From Eubacterium sp. AF36-5BH (GTDB lineage: Bacteria > Bacillota > Clostridia > Lachnospirales > Lachnospiraceae), in assembly GCF_003460505.1 (NCBI RefSeq), contig NZ_QTVG01000002.1, forward strand, positions 272,174 through 336,173: a DNA stretch of 64,000 bases, read 5' to 3'. Of this stretch, positions 38,618 through 47,254 are shown in pieces. Each line of letters opens with the position of its first letter. Position 1 is the stretch's first letter. Position numbers and translations under genes: made by a program. Below the pieces are notes generated by a model that saw nothing but the letters and a program-made list of their open reading frames with translations, did no database searches and had not been told where the DNA came from.

Positions 38618-39403
38618 ATGGCAATTTTGGAAGTAAAAAATATAGAAAAACATTTTGGTAGCACCAAAGTCTTAAAAGATATAAGTTTTGATTTAGAAGA
38701 GGGACAGACATTAGCAATAATTGGTTCTTCAGGTTCTGGAAAAACAACATTGCTTAGATGTTTGAATTTCCTTGAAACACCAAATCATGGAACTATTTCC
38801 GTAAAAGGTGAAAAGTTGTTTGATGCCTCATTACCTAGAGTTAAGAAGGATAAGGCATTAAGAGATAAAAGACTTCATTTTGGTATGGTTTTTCAATCAT
38901 TTAATCTTTTTCCACAGTACACAGCATTAGAGAATGTTATGTTGGCAGAAAAGCTTCTTGCAGAGGAAAGAGAAGATTACAATAAAAATAAAAAAGAAAT
39001 TTTGGCAGAAATTGAAAATCATGGAAAAGAACTTTTAAAGAAAATGGGTCTTGAAGACAGAATGGATCATTATCCACATCAGTTATCAGGTGGTCAGCAA
39101 CAGAGAGTTGCCATAGCAAGAGCTTTGGCTTTGCAACCTGATATTTTATGCTTTGATGAGCCCACATCAGCTCTTGATCCTGAACTTACAGGAGAAGTTT
39201 TAAAAGTAATTAAGGGACTAGCAGAAGAAAAAACAACCATGGTCATTGTTACTCATGAAATGGCTTTCGCAAGAGATGTGGCAGACACGGTTGTATTTAT
39301 GGACAAAGGTGTTATTGTTGAGCAGGGCGATGCAAAAGAAGTAATTAACAATCCTAAAGAAGAGAGAACTAAACAGTTCTTATTAAGATACAGTCAGGGA
39401 TAA
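38618..39403 (+). CDS. Amino-acid ABC transporter ATP-binding protein
   Basis: A 261-residue GlnQ/HisP-type ATPase powering the importer. Walker A is GSSGSGKTT (about 36-44), the Q-loop lies in MVFQSFNLFPQ, the signature is LSGGQQQRVAIARAL, Walker B with the catalytic Glu is ILCFDEPTSALDPE, and the H-loop is VTHEM. A slightly longer helical insert (EDYNKNKKEILAEIENHGKELLKK, about 124-147) precedes the signature compared with typical 240-residue members. AGGAGGTG precedes the ATG. It is last in the operon; a terminator follows. Confidence 0.94.
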   Translation: MAILEVKNIEKHFGSTKVLKDISFDLEEGQTLAIIGSSGSGKTTLLRCLNFLETPNHGTISVKGEKLFDASLPRVKKDKALRDKRLHFGMVFQSFNLFPQYTALENVMLAEKLLAEEREDYNKNKKEILAEIENHGKELLKKMGLEDRMDHYPHQLSGGQQQRVAIARALALQPDILCFDEPTSALDPELTGEVLKVIKGLAEEKTTMVIVTHEMAFARDVADTVVFMDKGVIVEQGDAKEVINNPKEERTKQFLLRYSQG

Positions 39404-39436
39404 AAGGCTAAAAATTTTATATTTATTCATACGCAG

Positions 39437-39475
39437 GGAAAAGCTATTTTGAATTTGTATAGCTTTTCCTTTTTT
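39437..39475 (+). terminator. Terminator of the amino-acid ABC operon
   Basis: A perfect 11-bp stem, GGAAAAGCTAT (39437-39447) with ATAGCTTTTCC (39459-39469), followed by six T. Confidence 0.9.
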
Positions 39476-39504
39476 ACTTTTCTATTTATTAATTAAATTA
39501 AAAA

Positions 39505-39513
39505 TGCTATACT
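39505..39513 (+). promoter_or_regulatory. Extended -10 promoter candidate for thyA
   Basis: TGCTATACT (TG at 39505, -10 TATACT at 39508-39513), 32 bases before the thyA start. No good -35 lies 17 bases upstream (TTTATT), so it depends on the extended -10. Confidence 0.45.
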
Positions 39514-39544
39514 TGTTTAAGATTTTTAAAAACAGGAGGATTCA

Positions 39545-40390
39545 ATGAGTTACGCAGATAAAATATTTGTAAATATGTGTAGAGACATTTTAGATAACGG
39601 AACAGATACAAAAGGTGAGAAAGTACGTGCAAAGTGGGATGATGGTTCATTTGCATATACAATAAAGAAATTTGGTGTTGTAAACAGATATGATTTAAAG
39701 AAGGAATTCCCGGCTTTGACTCTTAGAAAAACAGGTTTTAAAAACTGTGTTGACGAGTTACTTTGGATTTGGCAGAAAAAGTCCAATAATGTTAATGACT
39801 TAAACAGCCATATTTGGGATGCATGGGCTGACGAAACAGGCTCAATTGGAAAAGCTTACGGCTACCAGATGTCGGTTAAACATCATTATCCTGAAGGAGA
39901 CATGGATCAGGTTGACAGAGTGTTATACGACTTAAAAAACAATCCTTACAGTAGAAGAATCATGACAAACATTTATGTACATCAGGATTTATCAGAAATG
40001 AATTTATACCCATGTGCATATAGTATGACGTTTAATGTAACAAAGAATAAGGAAACTGGAAAACTTATTTTAAACGGAATACTTAATCAGCGTTCACAGG
40101 ATGTTTTAACAGCAAACAACTGGAATGTGTGTCAGTATGCAGCTTTGTTACATATGTTTGCTCAGGTCAATGACATGGAGGTTGGAGAGTTTGTACATGT
40201 TATTGCTGATGCGCATATTTATGATAAACATGTAGATTTAGTTGAGGAATTAATTACAAGAAAACAGTATCCGGCACCAAAACTTTGGATTAATCCTGAA
40301 ATCAAAAACTTTTATGATTTTACAGTAGATGATATAAAACTATTGGATTATGAACATGGTGAGCAGATTAAAATTCCTGTAGCAGTTTAG
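39545..40390 (+). CDS. thyA: Thymidylate synthase
   Basis: A 281-residue folate-dependent enzyme making dTMP from dUMP with methylene-tetrahydrofolate as methyl and hydride donor. The nucleophile is C157 in NLYPCAYSMTF, the phosphate-binding Arg pair lies in NPYSRRIM, and the C-terminal IKIPVAV closes over the substrate. NVCQYAALLHMFAQ and HVIADAHIYDKHVDLV are conserved family segments. AGGAGG precedes the ATG. The folA gene is next, recycling the dihydrofolate that this enzyme releases. Confidence 0.95.
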   Translation: MSYADKIFVNMCRDILDNGTDTKGEKVRAKWDDGSFAYTIKKFGVVNRYDLKKEFPALTLRKTGFKNCVDELLWIWQKKSNNVNDLNSHIWDAWADETGSIGKAYGYQMSVKHHYPEGDMDQVDRVLYDLKNNPYSRRIMTNIYVHQDLSEMNLYPCAYSMTFNVTKNKETGKLILNGILNQRSQDVLTANNWNVCQYAALLHMFAQVNDMEVGEFVHVIADAHIYDKHVDLVEELITRKQYPAPKLWINPEIKNFYDFTVDDIKLLDYEHGEQIKIPVAV

Positions 40391-40510
40391 AATAATGCTA
40401 CGGGTGAGGGTTAAGAAGTTTTAACGTAATGTAGTAGCGTGGATTATGGATTTGTGAAAATAATAGTTAGTTATTTAACCGATTTATTATTTTCGGATTG
40501 ACGAGAAAGG

Positions 40511-40526
40511 AATCTTTGCAAAGATT
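40511..40526 (+). repeat. Perfect 16-bp palindrome before folA
   Basis: AATCTTTGCAAAGATT, directly followed by the AAGGTG ribosome binding site of folA. It could be an operator or form a short hairpin at the edge of the translation start. Confidence 0.45.
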
Positions 40527-40536
40527 AAGGTGAAAC

Positions 40537-41025
40537 ATGAATTTAATAGTAGCAGTAGATAAGAACTGGGCAATTGGAAACAACAATGAATTATTAGTTA
40601 GCATACCCGATGACATGAAGTTCTTTAGAGAACATACAACAGGAAATGTTATAATTATGGGTAAGAAAACATTAGAAAGCTTTCCAGGAAAAAGACCACT
40701 TAAGAATAGAGTAAACATTGTAATAACAAAGAATCAGAACTATAAGGTTGATGGTGCAATTGTTGTACATTCTATTGAAGAGGCAGTTGAAAAAGCAAAA
40801 GGATATAATGAAGATGTGTATGTTATAGGTGGTGGCTCAATTTATAAGCAAATGCTACCATACTGTGATACAGCCTATGTAACATACATTGATCATCAGT
40901 ATGCGGCAGATACATTTATTCCAAATTTAGATGAAATGACTGACCAGTGGGAGTTGGCAGAAGAAAGTGATGAGAACACTTATTTTGATTTGGAATATTA
41001 TTTTAGAACATATAAAAGAAAATAA
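40537..41025 (+). CDS. folA: Dihydrofolate reductase
   Basis: A 162-residue NADPH-dependent reductase of dihydrofolate. The N-terminal NLIVAVDKNWAIGNNNELLVSIPDDMKFFR contains the substrate-binding Asp of the family in PDDMKFF. GNVIIMGKKTLESFPGKRPLKNRVNIVITKN gives the NADPH-binding loops, and VYVIGGGSIYKQMLP the pyrophosphate loop. AAGGTG precedes the ATG. It lies 146 bases after thyA, without a terminator between them. Two degenerate 21-bp repeats follow the stop. Confidence 0.94.
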   Translation: MNLIVAVDKNWAIGNNNELLVSIPDDMKFFREHTTGNVIIMGKKTLESFPGKRPLKNRVNIVITKNQNYKVDGAIVVHSIEEAVEKAKGYNEDVYVIGGGSIYKQMLPYCDTAYVTYIDHQYAADTFIPNLDEMTDQWELAEESDENTYFDLEYYFRTYKRK

Positions 41026-41067
41026 GAATATTTGAATATTGAATAGAAATATTTGAATGTAATATAA
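41026..41067 (+). repeat. Two degenerate 21-bp repeats after the folA stop
   Basis: GAATATTTGAATATTGAATAG (written here as units 41026-41046 and 41047-41067) is followed by a second copy sharing the AATATTTGAAT core. This is the same kind of post-stop duplication as after rnr and tex. Confidence 0.5.
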
Positions 41068-41089
41068 AAGAAGTTGTGGCTTATGTACC

Positions 41090-41131
41090 GACCCCCAAAA
41101 GTTAGACCTAAAAGTCTAACTTTTTGGGGTC
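41090..41131. repeat. Near-perfect 18-bp inverted repeat, IS3-end-like
   Basis: GACCCCCAAAAGTTAGAC (41090-41107) pairs with GTCTAACTTTTTGGGGTC (41114-41131), 17 of 18, with a 6-base loop. No T-run follows directly. From memory, terminal repeats of IS3-family elements in Firmicutes look similar (TGACCCC-AAAAGTTAGAC), so it may be two fused IS ends left after excision. It could also end folA transcription. Confidence 0.6.
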
Positions 41132-41227
41132 ACATCATTATTATTTTTTAGACACAGCTTCTTTTTTGACTTCGTTAGTGGAGATAGTGAAAAAAAGTGA
41201 TTACGCTCAAATAGGAGAGGTATGTTC

Positions 41228-41410
41228 ATGGCAAGGAGAAAAAAATCCGTTTGCATTAACATAGTAATGATATTGTCTATATTGTTTAGTACAAACAATC
41301 AGGCGTATGCAAATAATACAGAAAATGAAATTACAAACATTGCACAGATTTATAGTTCAACTGACACAGAGGAAAAGCGGATATATGAAAATGTTGTCAT
41401 AAAACATTAA
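41228..41410 (+). CDS. Short secreted-protein fragment
   Basis: A 60-codon frame with an N-terminal signal peptide (ARRKKSVCINIVMILSILF, cleavage near QAYA-NN) and only about 30 residues after it, ending VVIKH. AGGAGAGG precedes the start; an ATG two codons upstream (41222) is too close to that site. It lies between the IS-like inverted repeat and the sleC-like gene. It may be a genuine small exported peptide, but a broken N-terminus of a longer secreted protein is equally possible. I recognise no family. Confidence 0.4.
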   Translation: MARRKKSVCINIVMILSILFSTNNQAYANNTENEITNIAQIYSSTDTEEKRIYENVVIKH

Positions 41411-41454
41411 GTAATCCATATAATGTATAGATTAAAAAAGTATGGAAAAAGTAT

Positions 41455-42729
41455 ATGCTTATAAAAATGCAGGTAAATTCAGGAGATATAGGTGAATTAC
41501 AAATAAATGTAGTTGACAGTAATAATGTGCCAATAAAAGATGCAAGGGTAATAATTAGCAGAAAAACAAATGAGAATGAACCGCTAGATAATGAGACAAC
41601 ACAATTAGAGCAATTATCAACGGATTCTTCAGGTCAGACAGAAGTAGTAGACTTAGATGCCCCACCTTTAGAGTACAGTTTGGATGAAAATAATGATAAT
41701 ATGCCTTATGCCAATTATAATGTTGAGGTAGATGCACCGGGATATGAGTCGGAAAATATTGATAACGTTGAAATATTGCCAAGGTCTTTGGCAATACAAA
41801 ATGTAAAACTTGAAAAGGTTCAAGGCGAAGAAACTGAAAATATAATTATTCCACCGCACACTCTTTATTATGAGTATCCGGCAAAAATTCCTGAAGATGA
41901 CATAAAGGATGTAAATGAGCCGGGAGAAATCGTATTAAGCAGAGTGGTTGTGCCTGAATATATTGTTGTACATGATGGTACACCAAGTAGTAATGCAAGA
42001 GACTATTATGTAACTTATAAGGATTACATTAAGAATGTGGCTTCGTCAGAAATATATGCTACATGGCCAAGAGCAACCTTAGAGGCTAATATTTTGGCAA
42101 TTATGTCATTTACATTAAATAGAGTGTATACGGAATGGTACAGAAACAAAGGTTACGATTTTACAATTACATCTTCCACAGCCTATGATCAAAAATGGAT
42201 TAATGGCAGAAATATTTTCGAATCAATTAGTGTTGTAGTTGATAGTATATTTGATCAATATTTATCGTTTCCTGATGTGAGACAGCCAATACTTACACAG
42301 TATTGTGATGGTAGAAGAGTAACCTGTCCTAACTGGCTAAGTCAATGGGGCTCATGCAATTTAGGAGAACAGGGGTATTCAGCATTGGAAATAATCCGTA
42401 ATTATTATGGTAGTGAAATGTATATTAATACAGCAGAACAAATATCAGGTATACCTGCTTCATGGCCTGGATATGATTTAACAATAGGTAGTAGAGGACA
42501 GAAAGTTCAGCAGATACAGGAGCAGTTAAATACAATCGGAAAAGTGTATACAGCCATTGGAAATGTAAATGTAGATGGTATTTACGGTGAAGACACCCAA
42601 AGAGCCGTAAGAAACTTCCAAAAAATATTTGACTTGCCACAAACAGGCATAATTGATTTTGCAACCTGGTATAAAATATCACAAATATATGTGGGCATAA
42701 CAAGGATTGCAGAAGGAATTCCACGTTAA
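41455..42729 (+). CDS. SleC-like spore cortex-lytic / peptidoglycan-binding protein
   Basis: A 424-residue protein. An N-terminal beta-rich domain (about 10-120; LQINVVDSNNVPIKDARV, PPLEYSLDENN) resembles the SleC pro-region. A central SpoIID-like/cortex-lytic domain (about 150-330) has ASSEIYATWPRATLEANILAIMSFTLNRVYTEWY and TCPNWLSQWGSCNLGEQGYSALEIIRNYYG. The C-terminal peptidoglycan-binding-1 domain (about 340-410) has SRGQKVQQIQEQLN and VDGIYGEDTQRAVRNFQ. SleC hydrolyses spore cortex during clostridial germination. No signal peptide is evident. The ribosome binding site (GGAAAAAG) is weak; an ATG at 41467 is an alternative. Confidence 0.8.
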   Translation: MLIKMQVNSGDIGELQINVVDSNNVPIKDARVIISRKTNENEPLDNETTQLEQLSTDSSGQTEVVDLDAPPLEYSLDENNDNMPYANYNVEVDAPGYESENIDNVEILPRSLAIQNVKLEKVQGEETENIIIPPHTLYYEYPAKIPEDDIKDVNEPGEIVLSRVVVPEYIVVHDGTPSSNARDYYVTYKDYIKNVASSEIYATWPRATLEANILAIMSFTLNRVYTEWYRNKGYDFTITSSTAYDQKWINGRNIFESISVVVDSIFDQYLSFPDVRQPILTQYCDGRRVTCPNWLSQWGSCNLGEQGYSALEIIRNYYGSEMYINTAEQISGIPASWPGYDLTIGSRGQKVQQIQEQLNTIGKVYTAIGNVNVDGIYGEDTQRAVRNFQKIFDLPQTGIIDFATWYKISQIYVGITRIAEGIPR

Positions 42730-42760
42730 AATGTAAATTTATAAAATTTTTTGAGAAAAT

Positions 42761-42787
42761 ATGCATTCTAAGGAGTGCATATTTTTT
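42761..42787 (+). terminator. Terminator after the SleC-like gene
   Basis: An 8-bp stem, ATGCATTC (42761-42768) with GGAGTGCAT's last eight bases (42773-42780, one G-T pair), a TAAG loop and an ATTTTTT tract. Confidence 0.8.
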
Positions 42788-42862
42788 CATTTCTGCTATA
42801 ATAAAAAATTAAGAGAAAAATCAGAGATTGACTAATAGAATTAAAAAATGTTGGCAAACATA

Positions 42863-42891
42863 TTGAAAGAAATGTCGATATTTGATATAAT
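42863..42891 (+). promoter_or_regulatory. Predicted promoter of carAB
   Basis: TTGAAA (42863-42868), 17 bases, perfect TATAAT (42886-42891). The leader is only about 45 bases, with no room for a PyrR attenuator, so pyrimidine control, if any, must act otherwise. Confidence 0.75.
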
Positions 42892-42940
42892 CTTGTAAGT
42901 TTAGGCAAAAATACTAAAACAAACGAAAGGAAAAACATTT

Positions 42941-44020
42941 ATGAACGCATTTCTTATCTTAGAAGACGGTACAGTTTTCGAAGGAAAATCAATTGGTAGC
43001 AAAAAAGAAATTATTAGTGAAATCGTGTTTAACACGTCCATGTGGGGTTATTTAGAAGTATTGACTGATCCATCATACGCAGGACAGGCAGTATGTATGA
43101 CTTACCCACTTCAGGGAAATTATGGTATATGTCATGAGGATATGGAATCATTACATCCTTGGCCGGATGCTTACATAGTACATGAATTAAGCAGAATGCC
43201 AAGCAACTTCAGAAGTGATGATACAATTCAGAATTTCTTAGTTGAAAATGACATACCGGGAATTTCAGGTATTGATACAAGAGCACTTACAAAGATTCTT
43301 AGAGAAAAAGGTACCATGAATGGTATGATTACAACAAACGAAAATTATAACTTAGACGAAGTATTACCTAAGATTAAGGAATACAAAGTAACAGGAGTTG
43401 TAAAGAAAGTTTCATGTAAGGAAAAGAAAATGCTTAAAGGTGATAAGTACAATGTGGCTTTACTTGATATTGGAGCAAAAAATAACATTGCAGAATCATT
43501 AAATAAGAGAGGCTGTAATGTAACAGTTTTACCATGTGATACATCAGCAGAAGAAATTATTGCAATGAATCCTGACGGTATTATGTTATCCAACGGACCG
43601 GGAGATCCAAAAGAATGCGTTTATCAAATTGAACAGATAAAGAAATTATATAATTCAGACATTCCAATTTTTGCAATTTGTTTAGGTCATCAGCTTATGG
43701 CACTTGCAACAGGAGCTGATACAAAGAAAATGAAATATGGCCATAGAGGTGGAAATCATCCTGTAAAGGATTTAGATTCAGGTCATGTTTATATTTCATC
43801 ACAGAACCATGGATATATGGTTGACGGAGATACAGTTAATCCTGAAATTGCAAAAGTTGCATTTGTAAATGTAAATGACAAGACAGTTGAAGGTTTAAGA
43901 TACAAAAACAAAAACATATTTACAGTTCAGTTCCATCCGGAAGCTTGCCCGGGACCACAGGACTCAGACAGACTATTTGATGAATTTATTGAAATGATGG
44001 AGGTGAAGAAGAATGCCTAG
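42941..44020 (+). CDS. carA: Carbamoyl-phosphate synthase small subunit
   Basis: A 359-residue glutaminase subunit that frees ammonia from glutamine and passes it to CarB. The N-terminal domain opens with FLILEDGTVFEGKSIG. The class I amidotransferase domain has the oxyanion segment LSNGPGDPKE, the nucleophile C247 in FAICLGHQLMALA and the His-Glu of VQFHPEACPGPQD. GAAAGGAAAAA precedes the ATG. It overlaps carB by eight bases, showing translational coupling and a fixed subunit ratio. Confidence 0.96.
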   Translation: MNAFLILEDGTVFEGKSIGSKKEIISEIVFNTSMWGYLEVLTDPSYAGQAVCMTYPLQGNYGICHEDMESLHPWPDAYIVHELSRMPSNFRSDDTIQNFLVENDIPGISGIDTRALTKILREKGTMNGMITTNENYNLDEVLPKIKEYKVTGVVKKVSCKEKKMLKGDKYNVALLDIGAKNNIAESLNKRGCNVTVLPCDTSAEEIIAMNPDGIMLSNGPGDPKECVYQIEQIKKLYNSDIPIFAICLGHQLMALATGADTKKMKYGHRGGNHPVKDLDSGHVYISSQNHGYMVDGDTVNPEIAKVAFVNVNDKTVEGLRYKNKNIFTVQFHPEACPGPQDSDRLFDEFIEMMEVKKNA

Positions 44021-47000
44021 AGATTTAAGCATAAAGAAAGTTTTAGTAATAGGTTCAGGTCCTATTGTAATAGGACAGGCAGCAGAGTTTGACTATGCCG
44101 GAACACAGGCATGTCGTTCTCTTAAAGAAGAAGGTATTGAGGTAGTATTATTAAACTCAAACCCTGCTACAATTATGACAGATAAGGATATTGCAGATGA
44201 AGTTTATATTGAACCATTAACAGTACCTGTTTTAAAGAAGATTATTCAGAAAGAAAAACCGGACAGCATTCTTCCAACTCTTGGTGGTCAGGCAGGACTT
44301 AACCTTGCAATGGAAATTGCTGAAACAGGATTTTTAGAAGAAAATAACTGTAGATTAATTGGTACAACTTCAGAAACAATTAAGAAGGCAGAAGACCGTT
44401 TGGAATTTAAGGAAACTATGGAGAAGATTAATGAGCCATGTGCCCCATCTCTTGTAGTTGAAACAGTTGAAGACGGTATTGAATTTGCTAATAAGATTGG
44501 TTACCCTGTTGTACTTCGTCCCGCATATACACTTGGTGGTAGTGGCGGTGGTATCGCTAACAACCAGCATGAATTAGTGGAAATCCTTGAGAATGGTTTA
44601 AGACTTAGCCGTGTAGGACAGGTTTTAGTAGAAAGATGTATTGCAGGTTGGAAAGAAGTTGAATACGAAGTGATGAGAGACTCAGCCGGCAACTGTATTA
44701 CAGTATGTAATATGGAAAATATTGATCCTGTTGGCGTTCATACAGGTGACAGTATAGTAGTTGCTCCATCACAGACATTAGGTGATAAGGAACATCAGAT
44801 GCTTCGTACATCAGCACTTAACATTATTAACGAATTAAACATTACAGGTGGATGTAACGTACAGTATGCACTTCATCCTGAAAGTTTTGAATATTGTGTA
44901 ATTGAGGTAAACCCTCGTGTTAGCCGTTCATCAGCATTAGCTTCAAAGGCTACAGGTTATCCAATTGCAAAGGTTGCAGCAAAGATTGCGTTAGGTTATA
45001 CATTAGATGAAATCAAGAATGCAATTACAAAGAAAACATATGCAAGTTTTGAACCTACACTTGATTACTGTGTAGTTAAGATCCCAAGACTTCCATTTGA
45101 TAAATTTATTACAGCGAGTAGAAAATTAACAACTCAGATGAAAGCTACCGGTGAAGTTATGAGTATTTGCAATAACTTTGAAGGTGCATTAATGAAAGCT
45201 ATCAGATCACTTGAACAGCATGTTGAATGTTTAATGGATTATGATTTTACAGAATTAAACGATGACGAATTAGAAGATATGCTTCACAAAGTAGATGATA
45301 GAAGAATCTGGGTTATTGCAGAAGCTTTAAGACGTGGTGTAAGTTACGACCATATACATGACATTACAAAGATTGACAAGTGGTTTATTGACAAACTTGC
45401 AATTATCGTAGAAATGGAAAATGCGTTAAAGACTCAGCCACTTACAGCAGAATTATTAAAAGAAGCTAAGAGAATTGAATTCCCTGATACAGTTATCAGC
45501 AGACTTACAGGAAAGAGCGCAGATGAAATTAAACAGATGCGTTATGATAACAATATTGTTGCAGCATATAAGATGGTTGATACATGTGCGGCAGAATTTG
45601 AAGCTGAAACACCATACTATTATTCAGTATACGGTGGAGAAGATGAAGCAATTGAAACAAAACCACAGAAGAAGGTTCTTGTTTTGGGTTCAGGTCCAAT
45701 CCGTATTGGACAGGGTATTGAATTTGACTTCTGTTCAGTTCATTGTACATGGTCATTTAAAGAAGAGGGTTATGAAACAATTATTGTAAATAACAATCCT
45801 GAAACAGTATCAACAGACTTTGATATTGCTGATAAACTTTACTTTGAACCATTAACACCTGAAGATGTTGAAAATATTGTAAACATTGAAAAGCCTGATG
45901 GGGCAGTTGTACAGTTCGGTGGTCAGACAGCTATTAAGTTAACAGAAGCTCTTATGAAGATGGGAGTTCCAATTTTAGGTACAGATGCAAAAGATGTAGA
46001 CGCTGCAGAAGATAGAGAATTATTTGATGAAATTCTTGAACAGTGTGGAATCCCAAGACCTACAGGTGGTACTGTATTTACAGCAGAAGAAGCAAAAGAA
46101 GTTGCAAACAAATTAGGTTATCCTGTATTAGTAAGACCTTCTTATGTACTTGGTGGTCAGGGTATGCAGATTGCAACATGTGATGAAGAAGTTGAAGAAT
46201 TCATGGAAATCATCAACAGAATCGCACAGGATCATCCTATTTTAGTAGATAAATATTTACAGGGAACAGAAGTAGAAGTTGATGCTATCTGTGACGGAGA
46301 AGATATTTTAATTCCTGGTGTAATGGAACATATTGAAAGAGCCGGAGTTCACTCAGGTGACAGTATTTCAGTATATCCTGCATACACATTATCACAGGAT
46401 ATTATTGATACAATTGAAGATTATACAAAGAAACTTGCAATGTCACTTCATGTAAAAGGTATGATTAACATTCAGTTTATTGTATGTGACGGACAGGTTT
46501 ATGTAATAGAAGTTAATCCACGTTCATCAAGAACAGTTCCATACATTAGTAAGGTTACGGGTATACCAATTGTAAAACTTGCTACAAAATGTATTATTGG
46601 ACACAAGATTAAAGAACTTGGATATACACCTGGCTTACAGCCAAAGGCTGATTACTATGCAATTAAGATGCCTGTATTCTCATTTGAAAAGATTAGAGGA
46701 GCAGAAACAAGCTTAGGACCTGAAATGAAATCAACAGGTGAATGTTTAGGAATAGCCAAGACATTTAACGAAGCTTTATACAAAGCATTCTTAGGTGCAG
46801 GTGTAGTTCTTCCAAAACATAAGAAGATTATTATGTCAGTAAAAGATGCTGACAAGCAGGAAATTATTCCATTGGCTAAGCGTTTTGAAAAATTGGGATA
46901 CGAGATTTACGCTACAAGAAGCACAGCAGATGTTTTAAGAAAAAATGGAGTAGATGCAATTAAGGTTAATAAGATTCACCAGGAAGCTCCTACAGTAATG

Positions 47001-47210
47001 GACTTATTACTTGAGCATAAGATTGACATTGTTGTTGATACACCAACTCAGGGACGTGATAAGAGTAGAGATGGATTCTTAATCAGACGTACATCAATCG
47101 AAACAGGTGTAAACTGCTTTACAAGTTTGGATACAGTAGATGCTTTACTTACAAGCTTAGAAAGCGATGCAAAAGAAAATCTTACATTAGTAGATATTGC
47201 TACTTTATAA
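44013..47210 (+). CDS. carB: Carbamoyl-phosphate synthase large subunit
   Basis: A 1065-residue synthetase combining bicarbonate, ammonia and two ATP into carbamoyl phosphate for pyrimidine and arginine synthesis. It has the two homologous ATP-grasp halves: the first starts KKVLVIGSGPIVIGQAAEFDYAGTQ, the second near residue 550, KKVLVLGSGPIRIGQGIEFDFCSVH. Each half has an ATP-grasp core (RPAYTLGGSGGGIA and RPSYVLGGQGMQIA). An oligomerisation domain lies between, and a C-terminal MGS-like allosteric domain (about 930-1065) senses UMP or ornithine in other species. GGAGGTGAAGA precedes the ATG inside carA. Confidence 0.96.
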   Translation: MPRDLSIKKVLVIGSGPIVIGQAAEFDYAGTQACRSLKEEGIEVVLLNSNPATIMTDKDIADEVYIEPLTVPVLKKIIQKEKPDSILPTLGGQAGLNLAMEIAETGFLEENNCRLIGTTSETIKKAEDRLEFKETMEKINEPCAPSLVVETVEDGIEFANKIGYPVVLRPAYTLGGSGGGIANNQHELVEILENGLRLSRVGQVLVERCIAGWKEVEYEVMRDSAGNCITVCNMENIDPVGVHTGDSIVVAPSQTLGDKEHQMLRTSALNIINELNITGGCNVQYALHPESFEYCVIEVNPRVSRSSALASKATGYPIAKVAAKIALGYTLDEIKNAITKKTYASFEPTLDYCVVKIPRLPFDKFITASRKLTTQMKATGEVMSICNNFEGALMKAIRSLEQHVECLMDYDFTELNDDELEDMLHKVDDRRIWVIAEALRRGVSYDHIHDITKIDKWFIDKLAIIVEMENALKTQPLTAELLKEAKRIEFPDTVISRLTGKSADEIKQMRYDNNIVAAYKMVDTCAAEFEAETPYYYSVYGGEDEAIETKPQKKVLVLGSGPIRIGQGIEFDFCSVHCTWSFKEEGYETIIVNNNPETVSTDFDIADKLYFEPLTPEDVENIVNIEKPDGAVVQFGGQTAIKLTEALMKMGVPILGTDAKDVDAAEDRELFDEILEQCGIPRPTGGTVFTAEEAKEVANKLGYPVLVRPSYVLGGQGMQIATCDEEVEEFMEIINRIAQDHPILVDKYLQGTEVEVDAICDGEDILIPGVMEHIERAGVHSGDSISVYPAYTLSQDIIDTIEDYTKKLAMSLHVKGMINIQFIVCDGQVYVIEVNPRSSRTVPYISKVTGIPIVKLATKCIIGHKIKELGYTPGLQPKADYYAIKMPVFSFEKIRGAETSLGPEMKSTGECLGIAKTFNEALYKAFLGAGVVLPKHKKIIMSVKDADKQEIIPLAKRFEKLGYEIYATRSTADVLRKNGVDAIKVNKIHQEAPTVMDLLLEHKIDIVVDTPTQGRDKSRDGFLIRRTSIETGVNCFTSLDTVDALLTSLESDAKENLTLVDIATL

Positions 47211-47254
47211 GAGGCTTAAGATTGGAGAGAAGCACATCCGGAAAGGTGTGCTAT

